Position numbers and translations under genes: made by a program
The notes under the pieces: generated by a model
The model's database searches: none
Seen by the model: only the letters and a program-made list of their open reading frames with translations
What the model was told of the DNA's origin: nothing
Assembly (NCBI RefSeq): GCF_037023755.1
Contig: NZ_CP146100.1
Location: 4,681,501 to 4,745,500 of the forward strand
Length of the DNA stretch: 64,000 nucleotides
From: Saccharopolyspora sp. SCSIO 74807
Lineage (GTDB): Bacteria > Actinomycetota > Actinomycetes > Mycobacteriales > Pseudonocardiaceae
Reading direction: 5' to 3'
Part shown: positions 1 through 8,257 of the stretch, piece by piece
How positions within the stretch are numbered: the stretch's first letter is position 1
Layout: each line of letters begins with the position of its first letter

Positions 1-258
1 GACCCGGCGGAGCGCGCCGCGGGCAAGTTGACGCTGGGCGTCATCCGGGACGAGCTGGCCAGGATCGTGCGCGAGCGTACCGCCGAGGACCCGAACCTGC
101 ACCACCTGGACGGCCGCGAGCTGTACGGCGAAGCGGACTTCGCCGAGCTGCCGCTGCCCGACGAGCTCCACCCGGACACGGCCGCCCACCGCCGCATCGG
201 CGAGCGCTTCACCGGACTGGCCTTCGATTCCGGTGGGCCGTTCGGCATCCAGCGCTAG
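1..258 (+). CDS. SGNH/GDSL-family hydrolase, C-terminal part only
   Basis: The reading frame is open from the first base of the window and stops at 258, so only the last 85 residues are seen. Near the end is a DELHPD motif followed by a helix (TAAHRRIGERF). This is the usual C-terminal block of SGNH esterases/lipases, where Asp and His of the triad sit as DxxH. The Ser block and the Gly and Asn oxyanion blocks lie outside the window, so substrate and secretion cannot be judged. The family assignment rests on this one block and is fairly good; the exact function is unknown. Confidence 0.7.
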   Translation, partial: DPAERAAGKLTLGVIRDELARIVRERTAEDPNLHHLDGRELYGEADFAELPLPDELHPDTAAHRRIGERFTGLAFDSGGPFGIQR

Positions 259-269
259 CCGGTGGCGGA

Positions 270-1484
270 TCACCACCCGACGTTGAGGTGCTGCAGCCCG
301 TAGATGGCTTGGTCGGCGGCGTAGGCGATCTCCTCGTCGACCACGTGCAGACCCGGGAATCGCTGCAGCAGCGCGGGAAACGCGATCCGCATCTCCATGC
401 GGGCCAGCGGAGCGCCGAGGCAGTGGTGGATGCCGTGCCCGAATCCGACGTGCGGCGCGGCGGAGCGGGTCACGTCGAACCGCTCCGGTTGCTCCAGCAG
501 GCCGGCGTCCCGGTTCGCCGCGGGCAGGTTCACGTTCACCAGATCGCCGCGGCGGATCGTGACCCCGTCGAGTTCGACGTCGCGCACGGCCATCCGCGGA
601 GAACCGCCGTTGACCACGCTGAGCCAGCGCATCAGTTCCTCGACCGCGCCGGGCACCGCGGCCGGATCGTCGCGGACGATCGCGAGCTGCTCGGGGTGGC
701 GCAGCAGCGCCAAGGTGCCGAGACCGAGCATGTTCGACGTCGTCTCGTGCCCCGCGACCAGCAGCAGGTTGGCGATGCCGATGAGTTCGCCGTTGCTCAG
801 CGCGTCGGCGTGGTCGCGGATCAGCATCCCGATCAGGTCCTCGCCGGGACGCTCGCGAGCCCGGTCGACCAGACCGGTCATGTAGGCGATGGATTCCTCG
901 GAGAGCTCGATCCGGTCGGCTTCGGGCGCTGTGGTGTCCAGCTGGCGCCGGGTGCGCTCCTGGAACTCCGCGCGGTCGGTGGTGGGCACCCCGAGCAGTT
1001 CGCAGATGACCAGCGACGGGATCGGCAGCGCGTACTCGGCGACGAGGTCGGCGGGCGGTCCGTGCCGTTCGAGGGCGTCCAGGTGCTCGTCGACGATCTC
1101 GGCGATCCGGGGTTGCAGCCGCCGCATCCGCCGCACCGTGAACTCCGGTGTGAGCAACCGCCGCAGCCGGGTGTGGTCGGGCGGGTCGAGCGAGAGGATG
1201 TTCCCGCTGCGGTGCCCGGACAGCTGCCGCGGATCCCGGGCGGGCCGCTGCCCGGCGTCGAGGTCGGCGGGCCCCCAGCCGTTGATGAAGGAGTCGGCGT
1301 CGCCGAGCATCCGCCGCACATCGGCGTGCCGGGTGAGCAGCCACGCCGGCGGGCCGAACGGGGTCGGCACCCGGACGATCCCTTCCGCCGCGCGCACCGC
1401 CGCCACCTCCGGGGCGGGGCCGAACCCGCTGCGGCGGGTGCTGATCGGCGTGGGCTCTCGGCCGGTGGTGGACGGCTGGGTCAC
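270..1484 (-). CDS. Cytochrome P450
   Basis: A 404-residue soluble bacterial P450. The I-helix oxygen-activation motif AGHETT is at residues 244-249, the K-helix ExxR is E283-R286, and the heme loop FGHGIHHCLG places the cysteine ligand at residue 355. Length and lack of a membrane anchor fit class I actinobacterial P450s that take electrons from a ferredoxin. The GTG start at 1484 has AGGAG six bases upstream. It lies downstream of an alpha/beta hydrolase on the same strand but has its own promoter with an embedded palindrome (1530-1558). No ferredoxin is adjacent. The substrate cannot be read from sequence. Confidence 0.95.
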   Translation of the reverse strand: MTQPSTTGREPTPISTRRSGFGPAPEVAAVRAAEGIVRVPTPFGPPAWLLTRHADVRRMLGDADSFINGWGPADLDAGQRPARDPRQLSGHRSGNILSLDPPDHTRLRRLLTPEFTVRRMRRLQPRIAEIVDEHLDALERHGPPADLVAEYALPIPSLVICELLGVPTTDRAEFQERTRRQLDTTAPEADRIELSEESIAYMTGLVDRARERPGEDLIGMLIRDHADALSNGELIGIANLLLVAGHETTSNMLGLGTLALLRHPEQLAIVRDDPAAVPGAVEELMRWLSVVNGGSPRMAVRDVELDGVTIRRGDLVNVNLPAANRDAGLLEQPERFDVTRSAAPHVGFGHGIHHCLGAPLARMEMRIAFPALLQRFPGLHVVDEEIAYAADQAIYGLQHLNVGW

Positions 1485-1529
1485 TGGCGCTCCTGCGTGG
1501 TCGGTGCTCGTCGCGGCATCCCCGGGCCA

Positions 1530-1558
1530 AGTTAATTCAGTTGCCTGACTGAATGCAA
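1530..1558 (-). promoter_or_regulatory. Promoter of the P450 with embedded 7+7 operator
   Basis: Read on the minus strand there is TTGCAT, 17 bases, then TTAACT, a plausible sigma-70-type promoter 46 bases before the P450 start. The spacer region holds a perfect inverted repeat ATTCAGT-6-ACTGAAT (1535-1554). A dyad between -35 and -10 is the usual place for a TetR or MarR repressor. No such regulator is adjacent, so the binding protein is unknown. Confidence 0.55.
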
Positions 1559-1623
1559 TCGCCTGGGCACGGCGTGAACTTCGGCCGAAGAATTCTCCGC
1601 GGTGCGCAGTCCCGCGAGCCGGA

Positions 1624-2349
1624 TCAGGACGGCGGGGAGATCTCGGCCGGGGCGCGCATCAGCATGTCGGCGACCAGCTCCGGCTCGGTGATCATGAGGT
1701 CGTGCCCGGTGTCGATCTCCCACAACCGGCCCGCCGCGCGGGCGGTGGCCAGCCGAGCGGGGTCGCGACCGTGCAGCGCCGAGGAGCACACGATCTGGGT
1801 CTGCGGGATCGCATTCAGCGCCGCCTCGTTCGTCAGCAGCAGCGGCTGTTCGAAGCACCGATACGGGTGCGGTGTGAGTTTGCTGCGCACCCATGCGGCG
1901 TCCTCCGGGTCGGTCACGCCGAAGATCGGGGACGACCCGGTGTCCGGGAAGTGGACGAGTTCGACCCCGTCGACCACCTGGGTGTGCTCGCGGATCGCGA
2001 CGGGTGCGAGATCGATGATCGCCTCCCCGTGCACCGGGGTCGCGGCGTCCAGGTAGACGAGGTGCCGGATGCGCTCGGGCGCCCGGTCGGCGACGCCGGT
2101 GACGACCATTCCGCCGTAGCTGTGCCCGGCCAGGACGACGTCGAACAGGTCCTCGGTCCGCAGCACCGCCAGGACGTCCTGGACGTGCAGGTCGAGATCG
2201 ACATCGGGACCGAGCAGATGCGCGCGTTCGCCGAGTCCGGTCAGCGTCGGTGCGTGCACGTCGTGCCCGGCCGCGCGCAGGATCCGCGCGACCCGTCGGT
2301 AGCACCACCCGCCGTGCGCCGCGCCGTGCACCAGGACGTAAGTGGACAT
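1624..2349 (-). CDS. Alpha/beta-fold hydrolase (esterase family)
   Basis: A 241-residue alpha/beta hydrolase resembling the salicylate esterase/hydroxynitrile lyase-like group. It opens with the oxyanion strand YVLVHGAAHGGWCY, has the nucleophile elbow GHSYGG and a C-terminal GHDLM that supplies the catalytic His. The open frame extends to 2451, but the ATG at 2349 is preferred because AAAGG lies eight bases upstream and the family core begins here. It is divergent from the acyl-CoA dehydrogenase gene and lies upstream of the P450 on the same strand. The substrate is unknown. Confidence 0.88.
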   Translation of the reverse strand: MSTYVLVHGAAHGGWCYRRVARILRAAGHDVHAPTLTGLGERAHLLGPDVDLDLHVQDVLAVLRTEDLFDVVLAGHSYGGMVVTGVADRAPERIRHLVYLDAATPVHGEAIIDLAPVAIREHTQVVDGVELVHFPDTGSSPIFGVTDPEDAAWVRSKLTPHPYRCFEQPLLLTNEAALNAIPQTQIVCSSALHGRDPARLATARAAGRLWEIDTGHDLMITEPELVADMLMRAPAEISPPS

Positions 2350-2525
2350 GCCCGCCTTTCGGCTCCGGATCTTCGCCAGCGGATCGGATCGCCCGGGCAG
2401 CGGCGTTCGGCGAACCCGGCCGCCAAATCCTAAGACAGCCAAGTGACTCATCCGTCGCCGCGGGCGGACCCGAGCGGGTGCTCCGATGTTGGACTCGCAC
2501 CCGCCGGACGCTCATCATCAACACC

Positions 2526-3689
2526 ATGAGCGAGGTGGCAGCAGAGGACTTCGAGGCCATCAGGCGGCAGGTGCGCGAGTTCGTCCGCTCCGCGGTGCTG
2601 CCGCGCGAGACCGAGATCATGAACGCCGACCGGGTTCCGGACGACCTGCGCTCGGCCGCCGCGCAGATGGGCCTGTTCGGCTACGCGATCCCCGCGGAAT
2701 GGGGCGGGCTCGGGCTCGACCTGGCCCAGGACGTCGAACTCGCGATGGAGTTCGGCTACACCACGCCGGCGCTGCGTTCGCTGTTCGGCACGAACAACGG
2801 CATCGCGGGGCAGGTGCTCGTCGGATTCGGCACCGATGCGCAGAAGCAGCGGTGGCTCGAACGCATCGCCTCCGGGGACGTGGTGACCTCGTTCGCGCTG
2901 ACCGAGCCGGGCGCCGGCTCGGACCCGGCGGGCCTGCGCACCCGCGCGCACCGGGACGGCGACGAGTGGGTGATCGACGGCAGCAAGCAGTTCATCACCA
3001 ACGCGCCGATCGCGGACCTGTTCGTCGTGTTCGCCCGCACCGCCGAGCCGCAGCCGGAGAACCCGGGCATCGCGGTGTTCCTGGTGCCCGCGGGCACGCC
3101 GGGAATCACCGTCGGCCCGAAGGACGCGAAGATGGGGCAGGAAGGCGCCTGGACCGCGGAGGTCGGCTTCGACCAGGTCCGGGTGCCCGCCGACGCGCTC
3201 GTGGGCGGCGACGAGGCCGCCGGGTACCGCGCGGCGATGACCTCGCTGGCGCGCGGGAGGGTGCACATCGCCGCGCTCGCGGTCGGCGCCGCCCAGCGCG
3301 CCCTCGACGAGTCCGTGTCCCACGCCGCCACGAACACCCAAGGCGGTCGGCGCATCGGCGAATTCCAGCTGGTGCAGGCGATGCTGGCCGATCAGCAGAC
3401 CGATGTCCTCGCCGGTCGCGCCATGGTCCGCGAAACGGCGCGCGCGCACGTCAGCGGCGAGGACCGCCGCATCGGCCCTTCCGCGGCGAAGCTGTTCTGC
3501 ACCGAGATGGCGGGCAGGGTCGCCGACTCGGCCGTGCAGGTGCACGGCGGCGCCGGCTACATGCGCGAGATCCCGGTCGAGCGGATCTACCGCGATGTGC
3601 GGTTGCTGCGGCTCTACGAAGGCACCAGCGAGATCCAGCGGCTCATCGTCGGCGGGGGACTGGTGCGCCAGGCGGTGCGCGGCTCGTGA
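2526..3689 (+). CDS. Acyl-CoA dehydrogenase
   Basis: A 387-residue FAD-dependent acyl-CoA dehydrogenase that would form the alpha,beta double bond of an acyl-CoA and pass electrons to ETF. FALTEPGAGSDPAG in the middle domain contacts flavin. The C-terminal VHGGAGYMRE and LYEGTSEIQ segments are typical, with the catalytic base Glu expected in YEGTSEIQ. The ATG at 2526 is chosen because the domain starts there; no strong ribosome site precedes it. Its stop overlaps the GTG of the CoA-transferase gene, so the two are translationally coupled in a catabolic operon. The acyl substrate is not determinable. Confidence 0.95.
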   Translation: MSEVAAEDFEAIRRQVREFVRSAVLPRETEIMNADRVPDDLRSAAAQMGLFGYAIPAEWGGLGLDLAQDVELAMEFGYTTPALRSLFGTNNGIAGQVLVGFGTDAQKQRWLERIASGDVVTSFALTEPGAGSDPAGLRTRAHRDGDEWVIDGSKQFITNAPIADLFVVFARTAEPQPENPGIAVFLVPAGTPGITVGPKDAKMGQEGAWTAEVGFDQVRVPADALVGGDEAAGYRAAMTSLARGRVHIAALAVGAAQRALDESVSHAATNTQGGRRIGEFQLVQAMLADQQTDVLAGRAMVRETARAHVSGEDRRIGPSAAKLFCTEMAGRVADSAVQVHGGAGYMREIPVERIYRDVRLLRLYEGTSEIQRLIVGGGLVRQAVRGS

Positions 3690-4867
3690 CCACCGGAGAG
3701 CTGCCGCTGGCCGGAACCACCGTCGTCGCGCTGGAGCAGGCCGTCGCGGGGCCGCTGGCCAGCCGCCACCTCGCCGACCTCGGCGCCCGCGTGATCAAGA
3801 TCGAGCGGCCGGGGCAGGGCGACTTCGCCCGCGACTACGACGCCGCGGTGCACGGTTTGTCCACCCACTTCGCCTGGCTCAACCGCGGTAAGGAATCGCT
3901 GGCGATCGACCTGAAGTCGGACGGCGGGCTGCGCGCTGCCCGCGAACTCATCGCCCGGGCCGATGTGTTCCTGCACAACACCGCGCCGGGAGCGCTCGAA
4001 CGGCTCGGGCTGGACGGCGAGACCTTGCGGGCCGCGCACCCGCGGCTGGTCGTGGTCAACATCTCCGGCTACGGGACCGGCGGACCGCGCCGCGACCGGA
4101 AGGCCTACGACATGCTCGTGCAGGCCGAGACCGGGATGGTCGCGGTGACCGGCACACCGGAGACGCCGTCCAAGACCGGAGTGCCCAACGCCGATATCGG
4201 CGCCGGTCTCTACGCGGCGATGTCCGCGATGAGCGCGTTGCTGCGGCGCGAACGCACCGGTGCAGGCGGCGTGGTCGACGTGTCGATGTTCGACGCGGCC
4301 GTCGAGTGGATGGGCCATCCGCTCTACATGCAGCTCTACGGCGGCGCGCAGATCCCGCGGATGGGACTGAGCCACGCGGCGATCGCGCCGTACGACGCCT
4401 ATCCGACCGCGGACGGGCAGATCCTCATCGGGGTGCAGAACGACCGCGGATGGCGCCGGCTGGTGACGGAAGTCTTCGGCGCCCCCGAACATGCGGAAGA
4501 TCCGCGGTTCGCCACCAACGTCGACCGGGTGCGCAACCGGGCCGAGTGCGACGCCTTGGTGGCTGCGTGCACCGCGCGGTTCGCCACGGCCGAACTCGAC
4601 GAGCGGCTCGCGGCCGCGGGCATCCCCGCCGCTCAGATCAACGGCACCGCGGAACTGGCCGAGCATCCCCAGCTCGCCGAGCGGGACCGGTGGCGCACGG
4701 TGCCGACCGAAGCGGGCGAGATCCGCGGGGTGCTGCCGCCGATGACGTTCCGCGACGCCGAACTGCCGATGGGGCGGATCCCGGCGCTCGGCGAGCACAA
4801 CGCGGCGATCCTCGCCGAACTGGAACTCGATGATCAACCCGACGGCGGAGGGGACGTTGATGGCTGA
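3686..4867 (+). CDS. CaiB/BaiF family (class III) CoA-transferase
   Basis: A 393-residue class III CoA-transferase. The N-terminal block VVALEQAVAGPLASRHLADLGA and the following IKIERPGQGD are hallmark sequences, and the catalytic Asp is expected in the KAYDMLVQAETG segment. It moves CoA between carboxylic acids and would activate the substrate used by the preceding acyl-CoA dehydrogenase. The GTG start overlaps that gene's stop (GTGA). The 3' end overlaps the start of the next SDR, giving a tight three-gene unit. Family call is secure; donor and acceptor acids are unknown. Confidence 0.93.
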   Translation: MTTGELPLAGTTVVALEQAVAGPLASRHLADLGARVIKIERPGQGDFARDYDAAVHGLSTHFAWLNRGKESLAIDLKSDGGLRAARELIARADVFLHNTAPGALERLGLDGETLRAAHPRLVVVNISGYGTGGPRRDRKAYDMLVQAETGMVAVTGTPETPSKTGVPNADIGAGLYAAMSAMSALLRRERTGAGGVVDVSMFDAAVEWMGHPLYMQLYGGAQIPRMGLSHAAIAPYDAYPTADGQILIGVQNDRGWRRLVTEVFGAPEHAEDPRFATNVDRVRNRAECDALVAACTARFATAELDERLAAAGIPAAQINGTAELAEHPQLAERDRWRTVPTEAGEIRGVLPPMTFRDAELPMGRIPALGEHNAAILAELELDDQPDGGGDVDG

Positions 4868-5627
4868 GCAGCTGTCCGCGCAGCGCGTGGCGATCGTGAC
4901 CGGCGCGGCCAGGGGAATCGGCGCGGCCACGGCGCTGCGCCTGGCCGCGGACGGGTTCGCGGTCGCCGCGCTCGATCTGGAGGAAGCGGCGGCCGAGGGC
5001 ACCGCCGCTGCGATCGCCGCAGCAGGCGGCACCTCGCTCGCGGTGGGTGCCGACGTCTCCGACGCCGCAGCCGTCGATGCCGCCGTCGCGCGGACCGCAG
5101 AGGCGCTCGGCTCGCCTTCCGTGCTGGTCAACAACGCCGGGATCACCAGGGACAACCTGCTGTTCAAGATGACCGAGCCGGACTGGGACGCGGTCATGTG
5201 CGTGCACCTGAAGGGTTCGTTCCTGATGAGCAGGGCCGTGCAGCAGCACATGGTCGCGGCCGGGTACGGGCGGATCGTGAACCTCTCGTCGACGGCTGCG
5301 CTGGGCAACCGCGGTCAGGCGAACTACTCGACCGCGAAGGCCGGGCTGCAAGGCTTCACCAAGACGCTCGCCGTGGAACTCGGCAAGTTCGGCGTGACCG
5401 CGAACTGCGTCGCGCCCGGCTTCATCGCCAGCGACATGACCAAAGCGACCGCGCAGCGCATCGGCGTGCCGTGGGAGCAGTACGCGGCCGACCGCGCCGA
5501 GGCGATCCCGGTGCGCAGAGCGGGTGAGGTGGACGACATCGCCAACGCGGTGTCGTTCTTCGCCGACGAGCGGTCCGGCTTCGTGTCCGGGCAGATCCTC
5601 TACGTCGCCGGCGGTCCCAAGGCTTGA
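4860..5627 (+). CDS. Short-chain dehydrogenase/reductase, FabG-like
   Basis: A 255-residue classical SDR. It has the cofactor motif TGAARGIG, the NNAGI structural motif, the catalytic Ser in NLSSTA and YSTAK with the catalytic Tyr and Lys, followed by a FabG-like PGFIASDMT. It likely oxidises or reduces a 3-hydroxyacyl/3-oxoacyl-CoA produced by the enzymes upstream. The ATG at 4860 is preferred over an in-frame upstream ATG because GGAGGGG precedes it at good spacing and it overlaps the CoA-transferase stop. It is the third gene of the operon. Confidence 0.93.
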   Translation: MAEQLSAQRVAIVTGAARGIGAATALRLAADGFAVAALDLEEAAAEGTAAAIAAAGGTSLAVGADVSDAAAVDAAVARTAEALGSPSVLVNNAGITRDNLLFKMTEPDWDAVMCVHLKGSFLMSRAVQQHMVAAGYGRIVNLSSTAALGNRGQANYSTAKAGLQGFTKTLAVELGKFGVTANCVAPGFIASDMTKATAQRIGVPWEQYAADRAEAIPVRRAGEVDDIANAVSFFADERSGFVSGQILYVAGGPKA

Positions 5628-5672
5628 GCCTGCGAAGCTCGGTGCCGTCACCGGGAAACGTATGCTGCGGGC

Positions 5673-6458
5673 ATGGCCCTCGTGGACACCTTCAGAGCGC
5701 TGCACCACCGCGGTGACGTGCTGCTCATGCCGAACCCGCCGGACGCGGGCGCGGCGAAGATCATGCAGTCGCTCGGGTTCTCGGCGCTTGCGACGACCAG
5801 CAGCGGTGCGGCCGCCGCCCGGGGACTGCCGGACGGCGGCTTGAACCGCGAGTCGGCGTTGCACGCCGCCGCCGAGATCGCGGCAGCGGTCGACGTGCCG
5901 GTCTCGGCGGACCTGGAGAACGGGTTCGCCGCGGAACCGGCCGGGGTCGCCGACACGATCCGGCTCGCGGTCGAGTGCGGGCTGGCGGGCGCCTCGGTCG
6001 AGGACTGGGACGGCACCGCGCTCTACGAGCCCGAACACGCCGCGGACCGGGTGCGCGCGGCCGCCTCGGCCGCGGCGGGTGAACTCGTGATCACCGCGCG
6101 GGCGGAGAACCACCTGCGCGGAGTGTCCGATCTGGACGACACCATCGCCCGGTTGCAGTCCTATGTGGAAGCCGGCGCCGATGTCGTGTTCGCCCCGGGG
6201 TTGAACACGGCCGAGCAGATCGGCGCGGTGGTGCGCAACGTAGATGTTCCGGTCAGCGTGCTGGCCGTGCCCGGCGTGCCGCCGGTGGCCGAGCTCGCGG
6301 AGCTGGGCGTGCGCCGCGTTTCGACCGGCGGTGCGCTGGCGTTCGCCGCGCACGCGGCACTGGCCGACGCGGCGCGGGAACTGCGCGAGCACGGCACCTT
6401 CGGCTATTTGGACGCGGGCGGGCGCGGGCGCGTCGCCCTCGACGAAGCGCTCGGCTGA
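5673..6458 (+). CDS. Isocitrate lyase/PEP mutase superfamily enzyme
   Basis: A 261-residue enzyme of the phosphoenolpyruvate mutase/isocitrate lyase superfamily (oxaloacetate decarboxylase-like or 2-methylisocitrate lyase-like). The SADLENGF motif supplies the Mg-binding acids, followed by the conserved ASVEDWDG strand and ITARAENHL. The isocitrate-lyase-type KKCGH loop was not seen, so a decarboxylase, hydrolase or C-C lyase on a small 2-oxo or 2-methyl acid is more likely than isocitrate lyase itself. It lies 45 bases after the SDR and probably shares its transcript. Confidence 0.85.
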   Translation: MALVDTFRALHHRGDVLLMPNPPDAGAAKIMQSLGFSALATTSSGAAAARGLPDGGLNRESALHAAAEIAAAVDVPVSADLENGFAAEPAGVADTIRLAVECGLAGASVEDWDGTALYEPEHAADRVRAAASAAAGELVITARAENHLRGVSDLDDTIARLQSYVEAGADVVFAPGLNTAEQIGAVVRNVDVPVSVLAVPGVPPVAELAELGVRRVSTGGALAFAAHAALADAARELREHGTFGYLDAGGRGRVALDEALG

Positions 6459-6498
6459 CGCGGCCGCCGGCAACCACGGAGTACGGAGGAGACCTCTC

Positions 6499-7491
6499 AT
6501 GCCCACTGCACTGTCCCTTTTGGACCTCGCGCCGATCGCCCGTGGCGGTACCGCCCGGGAAAGCTTCGACGCCTCGATCGAGCTGGCGCAGGCCGCCGAA
6601 CGCACCGGATACCGGCGCGTGTGGTACGCCGAACACCACAACATGGGCTCCATCGCCTCCAGCGCCACGAGTGTCCTCATCGGACACATCGCGGCGCGCA
6701 CCGAGTCCATCCGGCTGGGCGCGGGCGGAATCATGCTGCCCAACCACGCGCCGCTGGTGATCGCCGAGCAGTTCGGCACGTTGGAGACGCTGTTCCCCGG
6801 GCGCATCGACCTCGGCCTCGGCAGGGCCCCCGGCAGCGACCAGAACACCGTGCTGGCGCTGCGCCGCGACCCCGCCCAGGCCGACGCGTTCCCGCAGGAC
6901 GTCCTCGAACTGCAGGCGTACCTGGGCGGAAAATCGGTTCGCGGCGTCCGCGCCGTGCCGCACGCGGAAACCGCGCCACCGCTGTACATCCTGGGCTCGT
7001 CGCTGTTCGGCGCGCGGCTGGCCGCGCAGCTGGGCCTGCCGTACGCGTTCGCCTCGCACTTCGCGCCGGACGCGCTGCACGAGGCGGTGTCGGTCTACCG
7101 CGCGGAATTCACGCCGTCCGAGCAGCTGACCGAGCCGTACGTGGTGGCGGGGGCCAACGTCTTCGCCGCCGAGGACCACGACGTCGCGGTGGAGCAGAAG
7201 ACCACCGCCTACCGCGCGCGGGCGCGCATGATGATCAAGTCCGGGCGGCCGGGGGTGAACCTGACCGATGCCGAGATCGACGCGTTCCTCGCCTCGCCGA
7301 GCGGGCGCCCGCTGGCTTCGATGACCAAGTACACCGCGGCCGGGACGGCCGACGAGGTCCGCGAATACCTGGAAGGTTTCGCCGAATCCAGCGGGGCCGA
7401 CGAGCTGATGCTCGCCCACCAGGCCATCGGCACCGCCGAGCGGGTGCTCTCGGTCGAGCTGACCGCAGGGGCGATGGCCGGGTCCCGCTGA
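6499..7491 (+). CDS. LLM-class flavin-dependent oxidoreductase (luciferase-like)
   Basis: A 330-residue luciferase-like monooxygenase of the MsnO8 type. Typical segments are VWYAEHHNM at residues 36-44, [17 protein letters not shown]-like text around 75-90 and [14 protein letters not shown] near 105. These proteins use reduced flavin supplied by a separate reductase, and none is adjacent. ATG 6499 has a GGAGGA ribosome site. It is the last gene of the plus-strand run that began at 2526 and is followed by a stem-loop. The role in the pathway is unknown. Confidence 0.9.
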   Translation: MPTALSLLDLAPIARGGTARESFDASIELAQAAERTGYRRVWYAEHHNMGSIASSATSVLIGHIAARTESIRLGAGGIMLPNHAPLVIAEQFGTLETLFPGRIDLGLGRAPGSDQNTVLALRRDPAQADAFPQDVLELQAYLGGKSVRGVRAVPHAETAPPLYILGSSLFGARLAAQLGLPYAFASHFAPDALHEAVSVYRAEFTPSEQLTEPYVVAGANVFAAEDHDVAVEQKTTAYRARARMMIKSGRPGVNLTDAEIDAFLASPSGRPLASMTKYTAAGTADEVREYLEGFAESSGADELMLAHQAIGTAERVLSVELTAGAMAGSR

Positions 7492-7510
7492 CTCACCGGC
7501 ACGAGTTCGA

Positions 7511-7521
7511 TCCACTGTGGA
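7511..7521. repeat. Dispersed dyad TCCACTGTGGA, copy 1
   Basis: An 11-base near-perfect palindrome 20 bases after the monooxygenase stop. Related copies lie at 12024, 18747 and 52090, each in an intergenic gap and each followed by a purine-rich stretch (here TGGAAAGG). The stem is too short for a terminator, so a protein-binding site is a better guess. Confidence 0.4.
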
Positions 7522-7534
7522 TGGAAAGGCGGTC

Positions 7535-7572
7535 GGGAATCTCGGAGATCCGCGGCGATCCTGGAGGTTCCC
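7535..7572. terminator. Probable bidirectional terminator between convergent genes
   Basis: An imperfect, nearly symmetric stem: GGGAA/TTCCC outside, CTC/GAG, a short mismatched zone, then GATC/GATC around a six-base loop. It lies between the convergent monooxygenase and SnoaL-like genes. There is no T-tract, as is common in high-GC actinomycetes. Confidence 0.45.
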
Positions 7573-7614
7573 GCTGCCCGGCGGGCTCCGCGAAACCGGA
7601 TCGGGCGAAGGCGT

Positions 7615-8088
7615 TCAGCCGGTGCTCGCCCACATGTCGGCGGTGAGCCGGAAGCTCGGCAGGTCGGCGAACGACATCTTCGCCTCGTAGAGGCGGACGT
7701 AGCCGGTGTGCGCGATCTTCCACGCGCCGTCCACGCGGCGGTACCGGTCCTCGTAGTAGGCGGAACCGATGATCGCGACCTCGTAGCGCGGCACCAGAAC
7801 GGTGTCGCTCAGGCACCAGCTCCCGCTCGCGTGCTCGCCGTCGACGGTGATCTCCGGGCCGGTGCAGTGGTGCACGGTGGTCATCCCGGAGCCGAGCTGC
7901 TCGCGCATGTAGGACACGATCTCGTCGCGGCCGGTGAACGCCAGCGGGCGCCCGCCGGACGGCGACCCGTAGTCGGTGGTCGCGTCTTCGGCGAGGGTGG
8001 CTGCGAGCTCGTCCCACTGCTTGAGGTCGATGCTGCGCAGGTAGCGGTGTTTGAGGGCACGGATCTCTTCCAGCGCGATCAGGTCCAT
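7615..8088 (-). CDS. SnoaL-like/NTF2-fold protein
   Basis: A 157-residue NTF2-fold protein of the SnoaL_4 type. It begins with the helix IALEEIRALKHRYLRSIDLKQWDEL and continues with strands typical of small aromatic-ring dehydratase, isomerase or non-catalytic relatives (TTVHHCTGPEI, GAWKIAHTGYVRLYEA). ATG 8088 is the family-consistent start; the frame is open further upstream but has no similarity there. It is divergent from the DUF1214 operon with 169 bases between, so it could respond to the same operator. The reaction is unknown. Confidence 0.8.
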   Translation of the reverse strand: MDLIALEEIRALKHRYLRSIDLKQWDELAATLAEDATTDYGSPSGGRPLAFTGRDEIVSYMREQLGSGMTTVHHCTGPEITVDGEHASGSWCLSDTVLVPRYEVAIIGSAYYEDRYRRVDGAWKIAHTGYVRLYEAKMSFADLPSFRLTADMWASTG

Positions 8089-8193
8089 GCTCTCAGCCTG
8101 GAGCACCACCGGCGCGCGCACCAGACCCCGGATGCACCCGGTATCGCCCGGACCGAGCAAGCGCTCGGGGCGGCGATCACTGCGGACGCGGTA

Positions 8194-8222
8194 TTGAACC
8201 TCGCCGGGGATGACCTTAGAGT
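8194..8222 (+). promoter_or_regulatory. Promoter of the DUF1214 operon
   Basis: TTGAAC (8194-8199), a 17-base spacer and TAGAGT (8217-8222). The transcription start would fall inside the palindrome that follows. Confidence 0.5.
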
Positions 8223-8248
8223 CCTCGCTAGAACCTGTTCTAGCGAGG
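8223..8248. promoter_or_regulatory. KstR-type operator palindrome
   Basis: A perfect inverted repeat with 11-base arms (CCTCGCTAGAA and TTCTAGCGAGG) around CCTG. Its centre TAGAACCTGTTCTA matches the KstR consensus as I know it (TNNAACNNGTTNNA), the operator of the TetR repressor of sterol catabolism in mycobacteria and rhodococci. It covers the expected +1 and abuts the ribosome site of the downstream gene, a clear repression position. Confidence 0.7.
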
Positions 8249-8257
8249 GAGGTTCCG

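Noticed and set aside
288-1535. Plus-strand open frame of about 415 codons opposite the P450
   Set aside because: It is an antisense shadow; the P450 on the other strand has all signature residues.
2486-3689. Second plus-strand frame running through the acyl-CoA dehydrogenase into the CoA-transferase
   Set aside because: In the dehydrogenase part it is low-complexity Arg/Gly sequence. It is simply the CoA-transferase frame extended upstream; the true start is the GTG at 3686.
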